DNA of 64,000 bases from Pseudoroseomonas cervicalis (GTDB taxonomy: Bacteria; Pseudomonadota; Alphaproteobacteria; Acetobacterales; Acetobacteraceae): the NCBI RefSeq assembly GCF_030818485.1, contig NZ_JAUTAJ010000004.1, positions 1,405,001 to 1,469,000 of the forward strand. Direction: 5' to 3'. The notes beneath the pieces are model-generated. The model saw only the letters and a list, made by a program, of their open reading frames with translations, was not told where the DNA came from and ran no database searches. Position 1 is the stretch's first letter. The number at the start of each line of letters is the position of its first letter. Made by a program: the position numbers and the translations under genes. This document shows, one piece after another, positions 1 through 8,194 of the stretch.

Positions 1-17
1 AGCAGGGGAGAAAGCGA

Positions 18-419
18 ATGAGCCTCGTCGCCGAGCTGGAGCGCGTCACCCTGGCGCTGACCGCGGTGATCACCGCCGAGACCCGCGCCCTGAAGGATCG
101 CGACCTGGTCGGCGCCGCGGCGCTCGGCCCGGCCAAGACCGCGGCGCTCGAGGCCTTCGTCGCGGCGCGGGCGCGCATGACGCCGGCGGAGGCCGCCGCG
201 GGCGGTGGCCATCTGGCGCATCTGGTCGACCGGCTGCGCCAGCAGGTCGAGGCCAATCGCCGGGCGCTGGAGGAAGGCATGGCGCTGCAGGCCCAGGTGG
301 TGGAGACCATCGCCGAGGCGGTGGCGCAGCCCGCCTCCGCCGCGCCGGGCTATGGCCCGCAGAGCAGCGGCCAGGCGCGGCTCGGCGCCGCGCCGCTCGC
401 CGTCTCCGTCAACGCCTGA
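18..419 (+). CDS. FlgN-like flagellar export chaperone
   Basis: This encodes a 133-residue, mostly helical protein rich in Ala, Glu and Arg. Residues 1-100 look like one long amphipathic helical hairpin, followed by a low-complexity Ala/Pro/Gly tail. Size, helical character and position just before fliO-fliP fit the FlgN family, which in other bacteria holds FlgK and FlgL before export. Both of those substrates are encoded 3-5 kb downstream. The ATG is preceded by a purine-rich ribosome site (GGGGAGAAAG). FlgN-type sequences are weakly conserved, so the name rests on context as much as sequence; another small helical flagellar protein is possible. The gene lies at the window edge, so any upstream operon partner is unseen. 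Confidence 0.6.
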   Translation: MSLVAELERVTLALTAVITAETRALKDRDLVGAAALGPAKTAALEAFVAARARMTPAEAAAGGGHLAHLVDRLRQQVEANRRALEEGMALQAQVVETIAEAVAQPASAAPGYGPQSSGQARLGAAPLAVSVNA

Positions 420-500
420 GCCGGGGCGCGCGGTGACCCCTTCGCGCCGCGCGCCATGCCGGCCCTGCGCCGATGCGCTGGCGGCCCGCGGCATCGCAGC

Positions 501-521
501 ACCGGTTAACAACAGGGAAAC
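501..521 (+). promoter_or_regulatory. TTAA box with CtrA-like spacing, upstream of fliO-fliP
   Basis: The sequence reads ACCGGTTAAC, then on to GAAAC. The TTAA half-site at 506-509 is followed after 7 bases by GAAAC, which matches the second CtrA half-site (TTAAC) at three of five bases. The same ACCGGTTAA core recurs at 3696 and 16390. TTAA is rare in this GC-rich stretch. Binding by a CtrA-like protein is inference. Confidence 0.4.
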
Positions 522-617
522 GCGGCCCTGCTGCATTGCCCCTGTCGGACTCCCTGCGGCAGAAGGCCGCGCGGACCGGCCATGGCATGCGAGGCGAGGC
601 AGGAGGCCGGGCCGCTG

Positions 618-917
618 ATGAACTGGGAATGGGCGATGACCGCCCTGGCCGCGCTGGCCGCGGTGCTGGGCATGGTGGTGCTGGCGGCGCAGCTGGCGCG
701 CCGGCTGGGTCTGGTGCCCGGCCTGCCGGCCGGCGGTGTGCCGCGGCGCGGCGCCGCGCGGCGGCTGGCCATCATCGAGGCGCTGCCGCTCGACAATCGC
801 CGCCGCCTGCTGCTGCTGCGCTGCGACGGGCAGGAGATGCTGCTGCTGACCGGCGGCCCGCAGGACATGCTGCTGCCGGCGCTCAGCGGGGCCCCGGGCC
901 GCGCCGAGGCGCCATGA
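618..917 (+). CDS. fliO: Flagellar biosynthesis protein FliO
   Basis: This is a 99-residue protein with one N-terminal membrane segment (about residues 5-28) and a short basic cytoplasmic domain, as in the FliO family. FliO helps FliP assemble in the flagellar type III export gate in the inner membrane. I chose the ATG at 618 because AGGAGG lies 11 bases ahead and the membrane helix follows directly; an in-frame ATG at 582 has no such site. The stop codon overlaps the fliP start (ATGA), indicating translational coupling. A TTAA box lies about 100 bases upstream. The family diverges strongly, so the call leans on adjacency to fliP. Confidence 0.8.
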   Translation: MNWEWAMTALAALAAVLGMVVLAAQLARRLGLVPGLPAGGVPRRGAARRLAIIEALPLDNRRRLLLLRCDGQEMLLLTGGPQDMLLPALSGAPGRAEAP

Positions 918-1717
918 GCCGGCGCTGCCCCCGCCCCGCGCCGCGCCGCGCCGCCTTGCGCCGCGCCCTGCCGCACGCCCTGCTCGGCACGCTGCTGCTG
1001 GCCGCGCTGCTGCTGCTGCCGCAGCCGGTGCTGGCGCAGAGCGTCAATCTCGATCTCGGCCAGGCCGGCGAGGCCGGGGCGACGACGCGGCTGGTGCAGC
1101 TCACCGCGCTGATCGGGCTGCTCTCCCTCGCCCCCTCGCTGCTGGTGATGGTCACCGCCTTCGCCCGCATCAGCATCGTGCTGTCGCTGCTGCGCAGCGC
1201 CATCGGCGCGCCCGGCGTGCCGCCCAACCCGGTGCTGATCGGCCTGGCCCTGTTCCTCACCTTCTTCGTCATGCAGCCGGTGCTGGAGGCCTCCTGGACC
1301 CAGGGGCTGCAGCCCATGGCGGCGGGACAGGTGGAGGAGATCGCCGGGCTGCAGGCGGCGGCCGAGCCCTTCCGCGGCTTCATGCTGGCCAATGCGCGGG
1401 ATTCCGACATCGCGCTGTTCCTCGACCTGGCCAATCTGCCGGCGGTGGAGGACCCCTCGCGCACGCCCTGGCGCGTGCTGGTGCCGGCCTTCCTGGTGGG
1501 CGAGCTGCGCCGCGCCTTCGAGATCGGCTTCCTGATCTTCCTGCCCTTCCTGGTGATCGACATCGTGGTCGCCAGCGTGCTGATGGGCCTCGGCATGATG
1601 ATGCTGCCGCCCAACACCGTGTCGCTGCCCTTCAAGCTGATCTTCTTCGTGCTGGTGGATGGCTGGCGGCTGGTGGCGGGCAGCCTGGTGCAGGGTTTCG
1701 GCGGAGGTGGCGGATGA
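914..1717 (+). CDS. fliP: Flagellar export gate protein FliP
   Basis: This 267-residue protein has a cleavable signal sequence ending near LAQS (about residue 38), typical of FliP. It is followed by several hydrophobic segments and the conserved core with VMVTAFARISIVLSLLR and, near the C-terminus, GMMMLPPNTVSLPFKL. FliP forms the core ring of the inner-membrane export gate with FliQ and FliR. Length is close to the family norm (about 250). It overlaps fliO by four bases. fliQ and fliR are not next to it here, unlike many enteric clusters; after fliP comes a 208-base gap and an EAL-domain gene. Confidence 0.97.
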   Translation: MSRRCPRPAPRRAALRRALPHALLGTLLLAALLLLPQPVLAQSVNLDLGQAGEAGATTRLVQLTALIGLLSLAPSLLVMVTAFARISIVLSLLRSAIGAPGVPPNPVLIGLALFLTFFVMQPVLEASWTQGLQPMAAGQVEEIAGLQAAAEPFRGFMLANARDSDIALFLDLANLPAVEDPSRTPWRVLVPAFLVGELRRAFEIGFLIFLPFLVIDIVVASVLMGLGMMMLPPNTVSLPFKLIFFVLVDGWRLVAGSLVQGFGGGGG

Positions 1718-1755
1718 TTCGATGCGCCCCCGACACACCGCTTGATTCACGGGTC

Positions 1756-1770
1756 GTTAACAGGGTTAAC
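1756..1770 (+). promoter_or_regulatory. Paired GTTAAC boxes upstream of the EAL gene
   Basis: Two GTTAAC hexamers occur at 1756-1761 and 1765-1770. The two TTAA cores are 5 bases apart, not the 7 of canonical CtrA sites. They sit in the 208-base gap between fliP and the EAL-domain gene, about 155 bases before its ATG. Two copies of an AT-rich palindrome in this GC-rich gap suggest a regulator site; which protein binds is not known. Confidence 0.3.
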
Positions 1771-1925
1771 AAGTTGGCGATGACGCCAGAGGCAGTCTTG
1801 CCAATGGCCCCCGCCAGGATTCCCGCCATGCTGTCCCCGCCCGCGACTCGTCTCGCGCCTGCTGGCCGCCCCTCCCGGCGGCGGCGCGCAGCGTGCCGCA
1901 TGGCGGCGCCGGGCCCGGGGGCGCC

Positions 1926-3704
1926 ATGAACCGCAGCCCCGCCGCGCCCGACCGCTACAAGGCCTTCGCCTTCGCCGCCGCCGACCTGCTGGTCGAGACG
2001 GATGGCGGCGGCCGCACCCTGTTCCTGGCCGGTGCGCATCTGCGCCGCCTGGGCGCCGCCGCCGAGGGCGCGCTCGGCGCGCCGCTGCGCGAGATGGTGA
2101 AGCTCGAGGACCGGCGGCTGTTCGACGCGGCGCTGGCCAAGCTGCTGGCCGATGGCCGGCTCGGCCCGACCGTGCTGCAGCTGGAGGGCAACCCGGCCTT
2201 CACCTGCGCCATGACCGGGCTGCTGCATCGCGAGGGCATGCCCGCCTCCAACGGCCAGGCCGGGGATCCGGCGCTGCGGCTGGCGCTGTGCTTCGCCGCC
2301 CTGCCGCCGCGCCGCCAGGGCCGCCGCGCCGGGCGCCGCCCGACCGACGCCGCCTCCCTGGTGCGCCAGGCCGAGGCGCTGCTGCTGGGCCTGGAGGCCG
2401 GCGTGCCCGCCGCCAGGCCGGGCCAGGCGCCGGCCATGCTGTCGCTGCTGGAGCTGAACGGCGCCGAGGGCCGCATCACCCCGCGCCCCGGCCTGGCGCG
2501 CGACGTCGCCGCGCTGCTGGCCGAGCATGCCGGGCCGGAGGGCAGCGCCGCCGAGCTCGGCCCCGGCTATTTCGGCGTGGTGCACGCCGCCGGCGAGGCG
2601 CCGAGCCTCGGCGTGGTGGTCGAGCAGCTGCAGGCGGTGCTGGCCGGCGCCGGGCTGCAGGGCACCGCCATCGCCACCACCGCCCTGGCCCTGGAGGCCG
2701 GCCCGCCCGCCACCCCGCCCGGCCTGGCCGAAAGCCAGGCGATGCTGGAGGGCACGCCGCTCAGCGGCGGCATGTCCGGGCCGCAGGCGGTGCGCGCGCT
2801 GCGCCTGGCGCTCGGCACCTTCGCCCAGGGCGGCACGGCGGCGCTGGCGCGCACCGGCTTCGACCAGGGGCTGCACGGCTTCGTCGCCTCGGTCGGGCCG
2901 CGCGCCGCGGCGCTGGCCCGCGCCATCGCCGAGCGCCGCTTCTCCCTGGCCTTCCAGCCGATCGTCGACCTCTCCACGCCCGAGCACCGCGCATCGCATT
3001 ACGAGGCGCTGATCCGCCCGCGCCCGACCGAGGGGCTGCCGGAGCTGGGGCCGCAGGCCTTCGTCAACCTGGCCGAGATGGTCGGCCTCTCGGCCGAGCT
3101 GGACCTCGCCGTCGCCGAGGAAAGCCTGGTCGCGCTGCGCCGCGCCGGCGGCGAGATCCGCGTCGCCTGCAACGTCTCCGGCCTGTCGCTGCAGGACCCC
3201 GCCTTCCGCCGCCGCCTGACCACGCTGCTGGAGCAGTACCCGGCGGAGCTGCAGGCGCGGCTGCTGATCGAGGTGACCGAGACGGTCGAGATCGAGAACG
3301 AGGCCGAGGCGGTCGCCTGCCGCGAGGCGCTGCGCCAGCACGGCACCGCCGTCTGCATCGATGATTTCGGCGCCGGCGCCGCCGGCCTGTCCTATCTGCG
3401 GCTGCTGCGGCCCGACCTCGTCAAGCTCGATGGCCGCTTCATGGAGGCCTGCGCCGGCGGCCAGCGCGGCGAGAGCTACAATTTTGCCGCCGCCCTGGTG
3501 GAACTCGCCCGCGCCACCGGCGCGCTGGTGGTGGCCGAGCGCATCGAGACCGAGGCCGACGCGGCCACCGCCCGCTCCTTCGGCGCGCGCTACGGCCAGG
3601 GCTGGCTGTTCGGCCGTCCCGGCGCCCTGCCCGGCAGCCTGACCCCGCGCGCCTTCGGCGCCACCGCACGCCGCGCCGGCCATGGCGCGTTCGCAACCGG
3701 TTAA
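1926..3704 (+). CDS. EAL-domain protein, probable cyclic-di-GMP phosphodiesterase
   Basis: This 592-residue protein has a C-terminal EAL domain (about residues 330-575). Key residues appear intact: EAL itself (YEALIRPRP, near 358), the CNVSG asparagine, IEVTET, DDFGAG (near 477), VKLD, AERIET (near 536) and GQGWLFG. Active EAL enzymes open the second messenger cyclic-di-GMP, usually favouring motility, so catalytic activity is plausible. The N-terminal 330 residues are Ala/Gly/Leu-rich with no membrane segment; a PAS-like fold at 20-110 is possible but not clear. The ATG at 1926 was preferred over one at 1893 for lack of a ribosome site at the latter. It sits between fliP and flgK, 23 bases before flgK. 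Confidence 0.88.
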   Translation: MNRSPAAPDRYKAFAFAAADLLVETDGGGRTLFLAGAHLRRLGAAAEGALGAPLREMVKLEDRRLFDAALAKLLADGRLGPTVLQLEGNPAFTCAMTGLLHREGMPASNGQAGDPALRLALCFAALPPRRQGRRAGRRPTDAASLVRQAEALLLGLEAGVPAARPGQAPAMLSLLELNGAEGRITPRPGLARDVAALLAEHAGPEGSAAELGPGYFGVVHAAGEAPSLGVVVEQLQAVLAGAGLQGTAIATTALALEAGPPATPPGLAESQAMLEGTPLSGGMSGPQAVRALRLALGTFAQGGTAALARTGFDQGLHGFVASVGPRAAALARAIAERRFSLAFQPIVDLSTPEHRASHYEALIRPRPTEGLPELGPQAFVNLAEMVGLSAELDLAVAEESLVALRRAGGEIRVACNVSGLSLQDPAFRRRLTTLLEQYPAELQARLLIEVTETVEIENEAEAVACREALRQHGTAVCIDDFGAGAAGLSYLRLLRPDLVKLDGRFMEACAGGQRGESYNFAAALVELARATGALVVAERIETEADAATARSFGARYGQGWLFGRPGALPGSLTPRAFGATARRAGHGAFATG

Positions 3705-3716
3705 CACAGCATGACC
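3696..3716 (+). promoter_or_regulatory. TTAA box with CtrA-like spacing, just before flgK
   Basis: ACCGGTTAAC is followed by a 7-base gap from TTAA (3701-3704) to TGACC, which matches TTAAC at three of five bases. It shares its ten-base core with the box at 501. Cautions: it overlaps the stop codon of the EAL gene and ends only 11 bases before the flgK ATG, which is close for an activator site. Confidence 0.3.
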
Positions 3717-3727
3717 AGGGTGGCGCC

Positions 3728-5230
3728 ATGAGCCTTTCCAGCGCGCTCCTGACCGCGACCAGCGGGCTGCGCCTGACCACGCGCCAGCTCGACCAGGCGG
3801 CGCAGAACATCGCCAATGCCGACACCGTCGGCTACACGCGCAAGAGCGTGGAGGGCGAAGCCGTCACCACTGGCGGCGTGCGCACCGGCGAGGCGCAGCG
3901 CGCCGTCGACACGGCGCTGCGCAACCAGGCGCTGAAGGCGCGCAGCGGCGAGGCCGGCGCGGCCCTGGCCAACGCCACCCTCTCCCCGCTGGCCGGGCTG
4001 CAGGGCGACACCACGGATGGCAACAACACCGCCGGCCTGGTCTCGGCGCTGAACGACGCCTTCACCGACCTCGCCGCCAACCCGGCCGACAGCAGCGCCA
4101 TGAGCGGCGTGCTGCAGGCGGCGCAGAGCCTGGCCGGCCAGCTGAACACGGCCAGCGAGGCGATCGGCGCGGCGCGCCAGGGCGTGCAGGACGGCATGGT
4201 GGCCGATGTCGAGGCCGCCAATGGGCTGATCGGGCAGATCGGCGCGCTGGACAAGCAGATCCGCGCCGAGACCGCCGCCGGCCGCAACGCCGCCGCGCTG
4301 AAGGACCAGCGCGACGCGGCGATCGGCCAGCTTTCCGACTATCTCGGCGTCAAATCGACCGAGGGCAGCGATGGCGGGGTGACGCTGACCCTGGCCAATG
4401 GCTCGGTGCTGCCGCTGGATGCGGAGAGCGGGCCGCTGGCGCTCGACCGCGCCACCGTCACGCCCGGCAGCTATGCCGGCCCGCCCGCCGGCACCCTGCC
4501 GGGGCTGACACTGAACGGCCAGGCGGTGAATGGCGCGGCGCTGGGCGGGCGGCTCGGCGCCGGCTTCACCCTGCGCGACGAGACCCTGCCGATCATGCAG
4601 GCCGAGCTGGACCAGACCGCGGCGACGCTGGCCGAGCGGCTTGACGAGCAGGGGCTGCGCCTGTTCACCGACAGCGATGGCAGCGCCCCGCCCGACACCG
4701 GCACGGCGGCGGGCGCGGCGCAGACGGTGGGCTTCGCGGCGCGCATCAAGGTGAATGACGCGGTGGCCGCGGCGCCGCGCCTGCTGCGCGACGGCACCCA
4801 TGCGGTGGAGGGCTTCACGCCCAACCCGGCGGGCGGGCCCAGCGGCTTCACCACGCTGCTGAACAACGTCGCCAAATACAGCTTCGGCACCGAGAAGGCG
4901 GCCGGCGTGCCGCATGATTCGATCCCGACCAGCGGCCTCGGCCCCGGCGGCACGCTGCGCTCGGCCTTCAACGCCCCGACGCGCATCGGCGACTACGCCG
5001 CCTCGGTGGTGGGCAGCCAGGCCAGCATCATCGCCGCCGCCGACAGCGCGGCGGAGGGTGCCACCACCCAGCGCGCCTATCTGGACGGGCTGGTGCAGAA
5101 GGGCGAGGGCGTCGACACCGATGCCGAGCTGGCCGGCATGGTGCAGCTGCAGAATGCCTATTCGGCCAATGCGCGGGTGATGTCGGCGGTGCAGAGCATG
5201 TGGGACGCCCTGCTGGACGCGGTGCGGTAA
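3728..5230 (+). CDS. flgK: Flagellar hook-associated protein 1 (FlgK)
   Basis: This 500-residue protein has the N-terminal rod/hook signature (SSALLTATSGLRLTTRQLDQ, then AQNIANADTVGYTRK) and the matching C-terminal helix (LAGMVQLQNAYSANARVM). These termini form the coiled D0/D1 domains of axial proteins. FlgK is the first hook-filament junction protein, secreted without a cleaved signal. Length fits FlgK. It is followed after 12 bases by flgL, the usual pairing. A FlgN-like chaperone is encoded at the start of the window. Confidence 0.95.
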   Translation: MSLSSALLTATSGLRLTTRQLDQAAQNIANADTVGYTRKSVEGEAVTTGGVRTGEAQRAVDTALRNQALKARSGEAGAALANATLSPLAGLQGDTTDGNNTAGLVSALNDAFTDLAANPADSSAMSGVLQAAQSLAGQLNTASEAIGAARQGVQDGMVADVEAANGLIGQIGALDKQIRAETAAGRNAAALKDQRDAAIGQLSDYLGVKSTEGSDGGVTLTLANGSVLPLDAESGPLALDRATVTPGSYAGPPAGTLPGLTLNGQAVNGAALGGRLGAGFTLRDETLPIMQAELDQTAATLAERLDEQGLRLFTDSDGSAPPDTGTAAGAAQTVGFAARIKVNDAVAAAPRLLRDGTHAVEGFTPNPAGGPSGFTTLLNNVAKYSFGTEKAAGVPHDSIPTSGLGPGGTLRSAFNAPTRIGDYAASVVGSQASIIAAADSAAEGATTQRAYLDGLVQKGEGVDTDAELAGMVQLQNAYSANARVMSAVQSMWDALLDAVR

Positions 5231-5242
5231 GGAGCGGCGGGA

Positions 5243-6307
5243 ATGGCGATCCAGGGCTACCAGGCTTCCATGGTCTCCGCGCTGCGGCTGCAGGACCGCT
5301 TCACCGAGCTGACCCGCCAGGTCAGCAGCGGCGGCCAGCGCGCCGAGACCTATGCCGGGCTCGGCCGCGACGCGACGCGCGCCAGCAGCCTGGCCAGCCA
5401 GCTGAACCAGCGCCAGGCGCTGCAGAATGTCGCCGAGCGCGGCGAGGGCCGCGCCGCCTACACCCAGACGGTGATGGACCGGCTGGCCGGCATCGCCGGC
5501 GAGATGGCCGACAAGGCCGCCTCGCTGAACGGCACCATGAGCAGCCTGACCCAGATCCGCGAGACCGCGCGCGCCGCGCTCGAGGAAGTCGCGACGCTGC
5601 TGAACGAGCGCTATGAGGGCGAGGCGATCTTCGGCGGCAGCGACCTGGAGAATGATCCGGTCGCCGCCGCCGGGCGCATGCAGCAGACCGGCATGTTCAC
5701 CGGCATCGGCGCGCTGCTCGACGAGTATGGCAGCAATGGCGGCGATCTCGACGCGCTGTTCGGGCAGATCGCGGATCTCGCCGGCAGCAACGAGGATGGC
5801 GTCTCCCCCTTCTCCAGCTACGCCAATGAGGCGGCGGCCGGCACCGTCGCGGATTCGCGCCGCGCTGTCCCGACCGGCGGCGGCACCGGCATCGAGGTCG
5901 GGCTCTACGCCAACCGCAACGCGGCCATCGGCCAGAGCGGCTCGCAGACCGGCTCCTGGTCGCGCGACCTGATCATGGGCCTGACCGTGCTCGCCAACCT
6001 TACCGAGGAGCAGGCGGCGCAGGAGAATTTCAGCGCCCTGGTGCAGAAGACGGTGGGCGTGCTGCGCGATGCCGGCAGCGGCGCCAATGACGAGATCGGC
6101 GCGCTGGGCGATGCCCAGGCGCGGCTGACCGCGGCGGCGGACCAGCACAAGGCGGTCTATGACCAGATCGAGACCCAGCTGGGCGATTTGACCACGGTCG
6201 ATGTGGCCGAGGCGCAGGTGCGGCTGCAGCAGGTCAATCTGCAGCTGCAGGGCAGCTACCAGGCGCTGGCCATGCTGGGCCGCATCTCGCTGGTCAATTA
6301 CCTCTGA
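5243..6307 (+). CDS. flgL: Flagellar hook-associated protein 3 (FlgL)
   Basis: This 354-residue member of the flagellin/HAP3 superfamily opens with a helical domain (GYQASMVSALRLQDRFTELT) and closes with a helix that pairs with it (near QVRLQQVNLQLQGSYQALAM). FlgL is the second hook-filament junction protein. AAGGAG upstream of the ATG gives a good ribosome site, and spacing to flgK is 12 bases, so the two are almost surely cotranscribed. The middle region is more variable, as expected for surface-facing domains. No flagellin gene is present in the window. Confidence 0.92.
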   Translation: MAIQGYQASMVSALRLQDRFTELTRQVSSGGQRAETYAGLGRDATRASSLASQLNQRQALQNVAERGEGRAAYTQTVMDRLAGIAGEMADKAASLNGTMSSLTQIRETARAALEEVATLLNERYEGEAIFGGSDLENDPVAAAGRMQQTGMFTGIGALLDEYGSNGGDLDALFGQIADLAGSNEDGVSPFSSYANEAAAGTVADSRRAVPTGGGTGIEVGLYANRNAAIGQSGSQTGSWSRDLIMGLTVLANLTEEQAAQENFSALVQKTVGVLRDAGSGANDEIGALGDAQARLTAAADQHKAVYDQIETQLGDLTTVDVAEAQVRLQQVNLQLQGSYQALAMLGRISLVNYL

Positions 6308-6505
6308 ACAGGGCCCTCGCCGCGCGGCAGCCGGCCTGAGGCCGGGCGGGCGCTGCGCCCGGCGGCGTGCGACGCGGCGCTGCCATGCTCGCCTCTGACC
6401 TTTCCCGCCCGGGCATCCGGCGGTGGCTCCGTGCCGCCGCGGCCCATGGCCGCCCTGCCCCGCCGCATCACCCCGGCCGGGCCTGGGGCGGCGCCCGGCG
6501 GCGGC

Positions 6506-7438
6506 TCAGAACAGCCGGCGCGGCCCCGCCGCCACCGCGCCCGGGGCGGGCGCCGGGGCCGGGCTGGCGGCGGCGATCAGCGGCCGCGCCGTGCCGCCGG
6601 CCAGCGGGATCGGCGCGCTGCGATAGCCCTCCAGCCCGCGCCCGATGGTGCCCGGCGCGGCGGCGCGGATCTGCACCCGCTCGGCGCCATTGTTCAGCAG
6701 CCCGCCGCCGGGCGCCGGCGCGACCGCCAGCGCGGCGCCGCCCCAGGTGCCGATGCTGCCGGGGGTCGGCGGCGCCGCCTGCAGCCCCTGCAGGCTGGCC
6801 ATGACCTGGCCCGGGGTCATCGGCGCCTCGCGCTTCTCGATCTCCCAGGCGGCCTGCACGCGGGCCAGATAGGGCCCGGCATATTCCGGCGTCTGCGAAT
6901 GATAGGCCGCCGCCGCCCGCCCCCAATCCTGGCGCGCCGCGTAGAGCTCGGTCAGGAAGCGCGCCGCGTAGCGGGCATTGGTCAGCGGGTCGAAGGCCTG
7001 GTCGAGAGTGGCGAAGGCGTTCGGATGATGGCGCAGATTGATCTGCATGCAGCCCACATCGATCGAGCGCATGCCGCCACCCTGCAGACTCTGCACGGCG
7101 GCAATTGCTGCCGGCTTGCTGGGGAACATGCTGCCGCGTCCCTCGGCGTTGATCGTCCAGGGATAGGGGTCGACGCGCCCGGCATCGCGGCGGCCGGATT
7201 CGACGCGGCCGATCGCCGCCAGCAGCCCGGCGGGCAGGCTGAATTCCCGCTCCGCCAGGCTGATCGCGGCGCGGCAGAGCAGGCCCGGCGCGCCGGCCGG
7301 GCCGCCCGGCGCGGCGATCATCGGGGCGCCGGCGGCGGTGCTGCTGGGGATCGGATTGGCCAGCGCGCCCGCCGCGCCGGACAGCAGCAGAACCAGGCTC
7401 AGGGGCAGGCGCGGAAGGGGGCGAAACGGGGCGTCCAT
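6506..7438 (-). CDS. Secreted lytic transglycosylase (SLT domain), flagellum-associated
   Basis: This 310-residue protein has a cleavable signal peptide (hydrophobic residues about 10-26, AGALANP at the cleavage region). An SLT/goose-lysozyme-like domain follows at about 45-185. The catalytic Glu is in IGRVESGRRD, and the conserved MQINLRHHP, ARYAARFL and AAAYHSQTPEY motifs follow. Such enzymes cut peptidoglycan so the rod or motor can pass through the wall. The C-terminal 100 residues are Ala/Gly/Pro-rich. The ATG at 7438 was chosen because the signal peptide follows it. A perfect sigma-54 promoter at 7451-7466 would start the mRNA only about two bases before that ATG. It is encoded opposite to its flagellar neighbours. 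Confidence 0.88.
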   Translation of the reverse strand: MDAPFRPLPRLPLSLVLLLSGAAGALANPIPSSTAAGAPMIAAPGGPAGAPGLLCRAAISLAEREFSLPAGLLAAIGRVESGRRDAGRVDPYPWTINAEGRGSMFPSKPAAIAAVQSLQGGGMRSIDVGCMQINLRHHPNAFATLDQAFDPLTNARYAARFLTELYAARQDWGRAAAAYHSQTPEYAGPYLARVQAAWEIEKREAPMTPGQVMASLQGLQAAPPTPGSIGTWGGAALAVAPAPGGGLLNNGAERVQIRAAAPGTIGRGLEGYRSAPIPLAGGTARPLIAAASPAPAPAPGAVAAGPRRLF

Positions 7439-7450
7439 GGGATTCTTCGC

Positions 7451-7466
7451 AGCAACCTTCGTGCCA
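7451..7466 (-). promoter_or_regulatory. Sigma-54 promoter for the lytic transglycosylase
   Basis: Read on the minus strand the sequence is TGGCACGAAGGTTGCT, a full match to the -24/-12 consensus TGGCACG-N4-TTGCW. The predicted transcription start is near 7440, two bases before the ATG at 7438. flbD, encoding a sigma-54 activator, lies in the same cluster. Confidence 0.8.
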
Positions 7467-7565
7467 CGAAGGCATTCCACCGATGGTTGCGGCGGGTCCG
7501 TTCACACTCCGGCAACGCTTGCGCTCTAGCAGCAGCGCAACCCCCACGGAAAGGTGACACCCCGG

Positions 7566-8000
7566 ATGCGCGCTCCTTCCCTGCCGATCGGCCATGCCAT
7601 CGGGCAGGCTGCGCCGCGTACGGCCCAGCCAGCGGTTGATAACGCCGCGTCCCAACTTTTCGTTGCACAACTTTCGGCTGCGACTCAAAAAAATCCCGCC
7701 CCCGTGGGTCCGGCCGCCGCCGCCGCGCCGCTGCTGGCCGCCGGCGGGCTGGCCGCCGCCCTGCCGCGCCCGCGCCGCGGCGAAGCCCGGGCGATCGCGT
7801 CGCGCGGCCTTGAGACCCTTGAAAAGCTTCAGCTTTCCATGCTGGGCGCCGAGTCGCCCGCGCCTGGCGAGTTGCTGAACCTGGCCGGGGAGGCCGAGGC
7901 CGCCGCCGAGGAGGAAGGCGGCGAGATGGCGATTCTCTGCCGCCAGCTGGCGCTGCGCCTGCGCCTGGAAGCCGCCAAACAGGACCCCACCGTGGCTTAG
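7566..8000 (+). CDS. fliX: FliX-like flagellar assembly regulator
   Basis: This 144-residue protein has a disordered Ala/Pro-rich N-terminal half and a conserved-looking helical C-terminal half (about 85-140). The latter has a pattern of LETLEKLQLSML, then acidic residues, then LCRQLALRLRLEAAKQ. This matches my memory of the alphaproteobacterial FliX family. In Caulobacter FliX couples flagellar assembly to FlbD and sigma-54 transcription; flbD is in this cluster, 12.5 kb away. The ATG at 7566 has GGAAAGG about 11 bases ahead; a GTG at 7554 abuts that site and was rejected. Sequence conservation is weak, so the call depends partly on context. Confidence 0.65.
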   Translation: MRAPSLPIGHAIGQAAPRTAQPAVDNAASQLFVAQLSAATQKNPAPVGPAAAAAPLLAAGGLAAALPRPRRGEARAIASRGLETLEKLQLSMLGAESPAPGELLNLAGEAEAAAEEEGGEMAILCRQLALRLRLEAAKQDPTVA

Positions 8001-8194
8001 TTACGCGGCAGTTTTTCTACCGAAAGTGGAATAAGTGTGGCTTCCGCGCCGCACCATTCGGAATGCGCCGGAAATCCGGGGCAGCGTTGCGCATGGTTAC
8101 AACTTTACCTTGCACTTCACATGGGCGAGAGGTACCTGGGGCTTCGTTACGAGCCCCGTTGCTCTGATCCCGGCGAAAATCGCAAGGACTTGGC

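Noticed and set aside
1714..1929. 71-codon frame between fliP and the EAL gene
   Set aside because: Low-complexity translation with no ribosome site; the region holds the GTTAAC boxes.
7500..7530. Possible sigma-54 promoter upstream of the fliX-like gene
   Set aside because: CGGCAACGCTTGC has the two elements two bases too close.
8035..8055. Weak sigma-54-like element before the CtrA-like gene
   Set aside because: GG and GC spacing is right, but the flanking consensus bases are poor (TGGCTT and CCGC).
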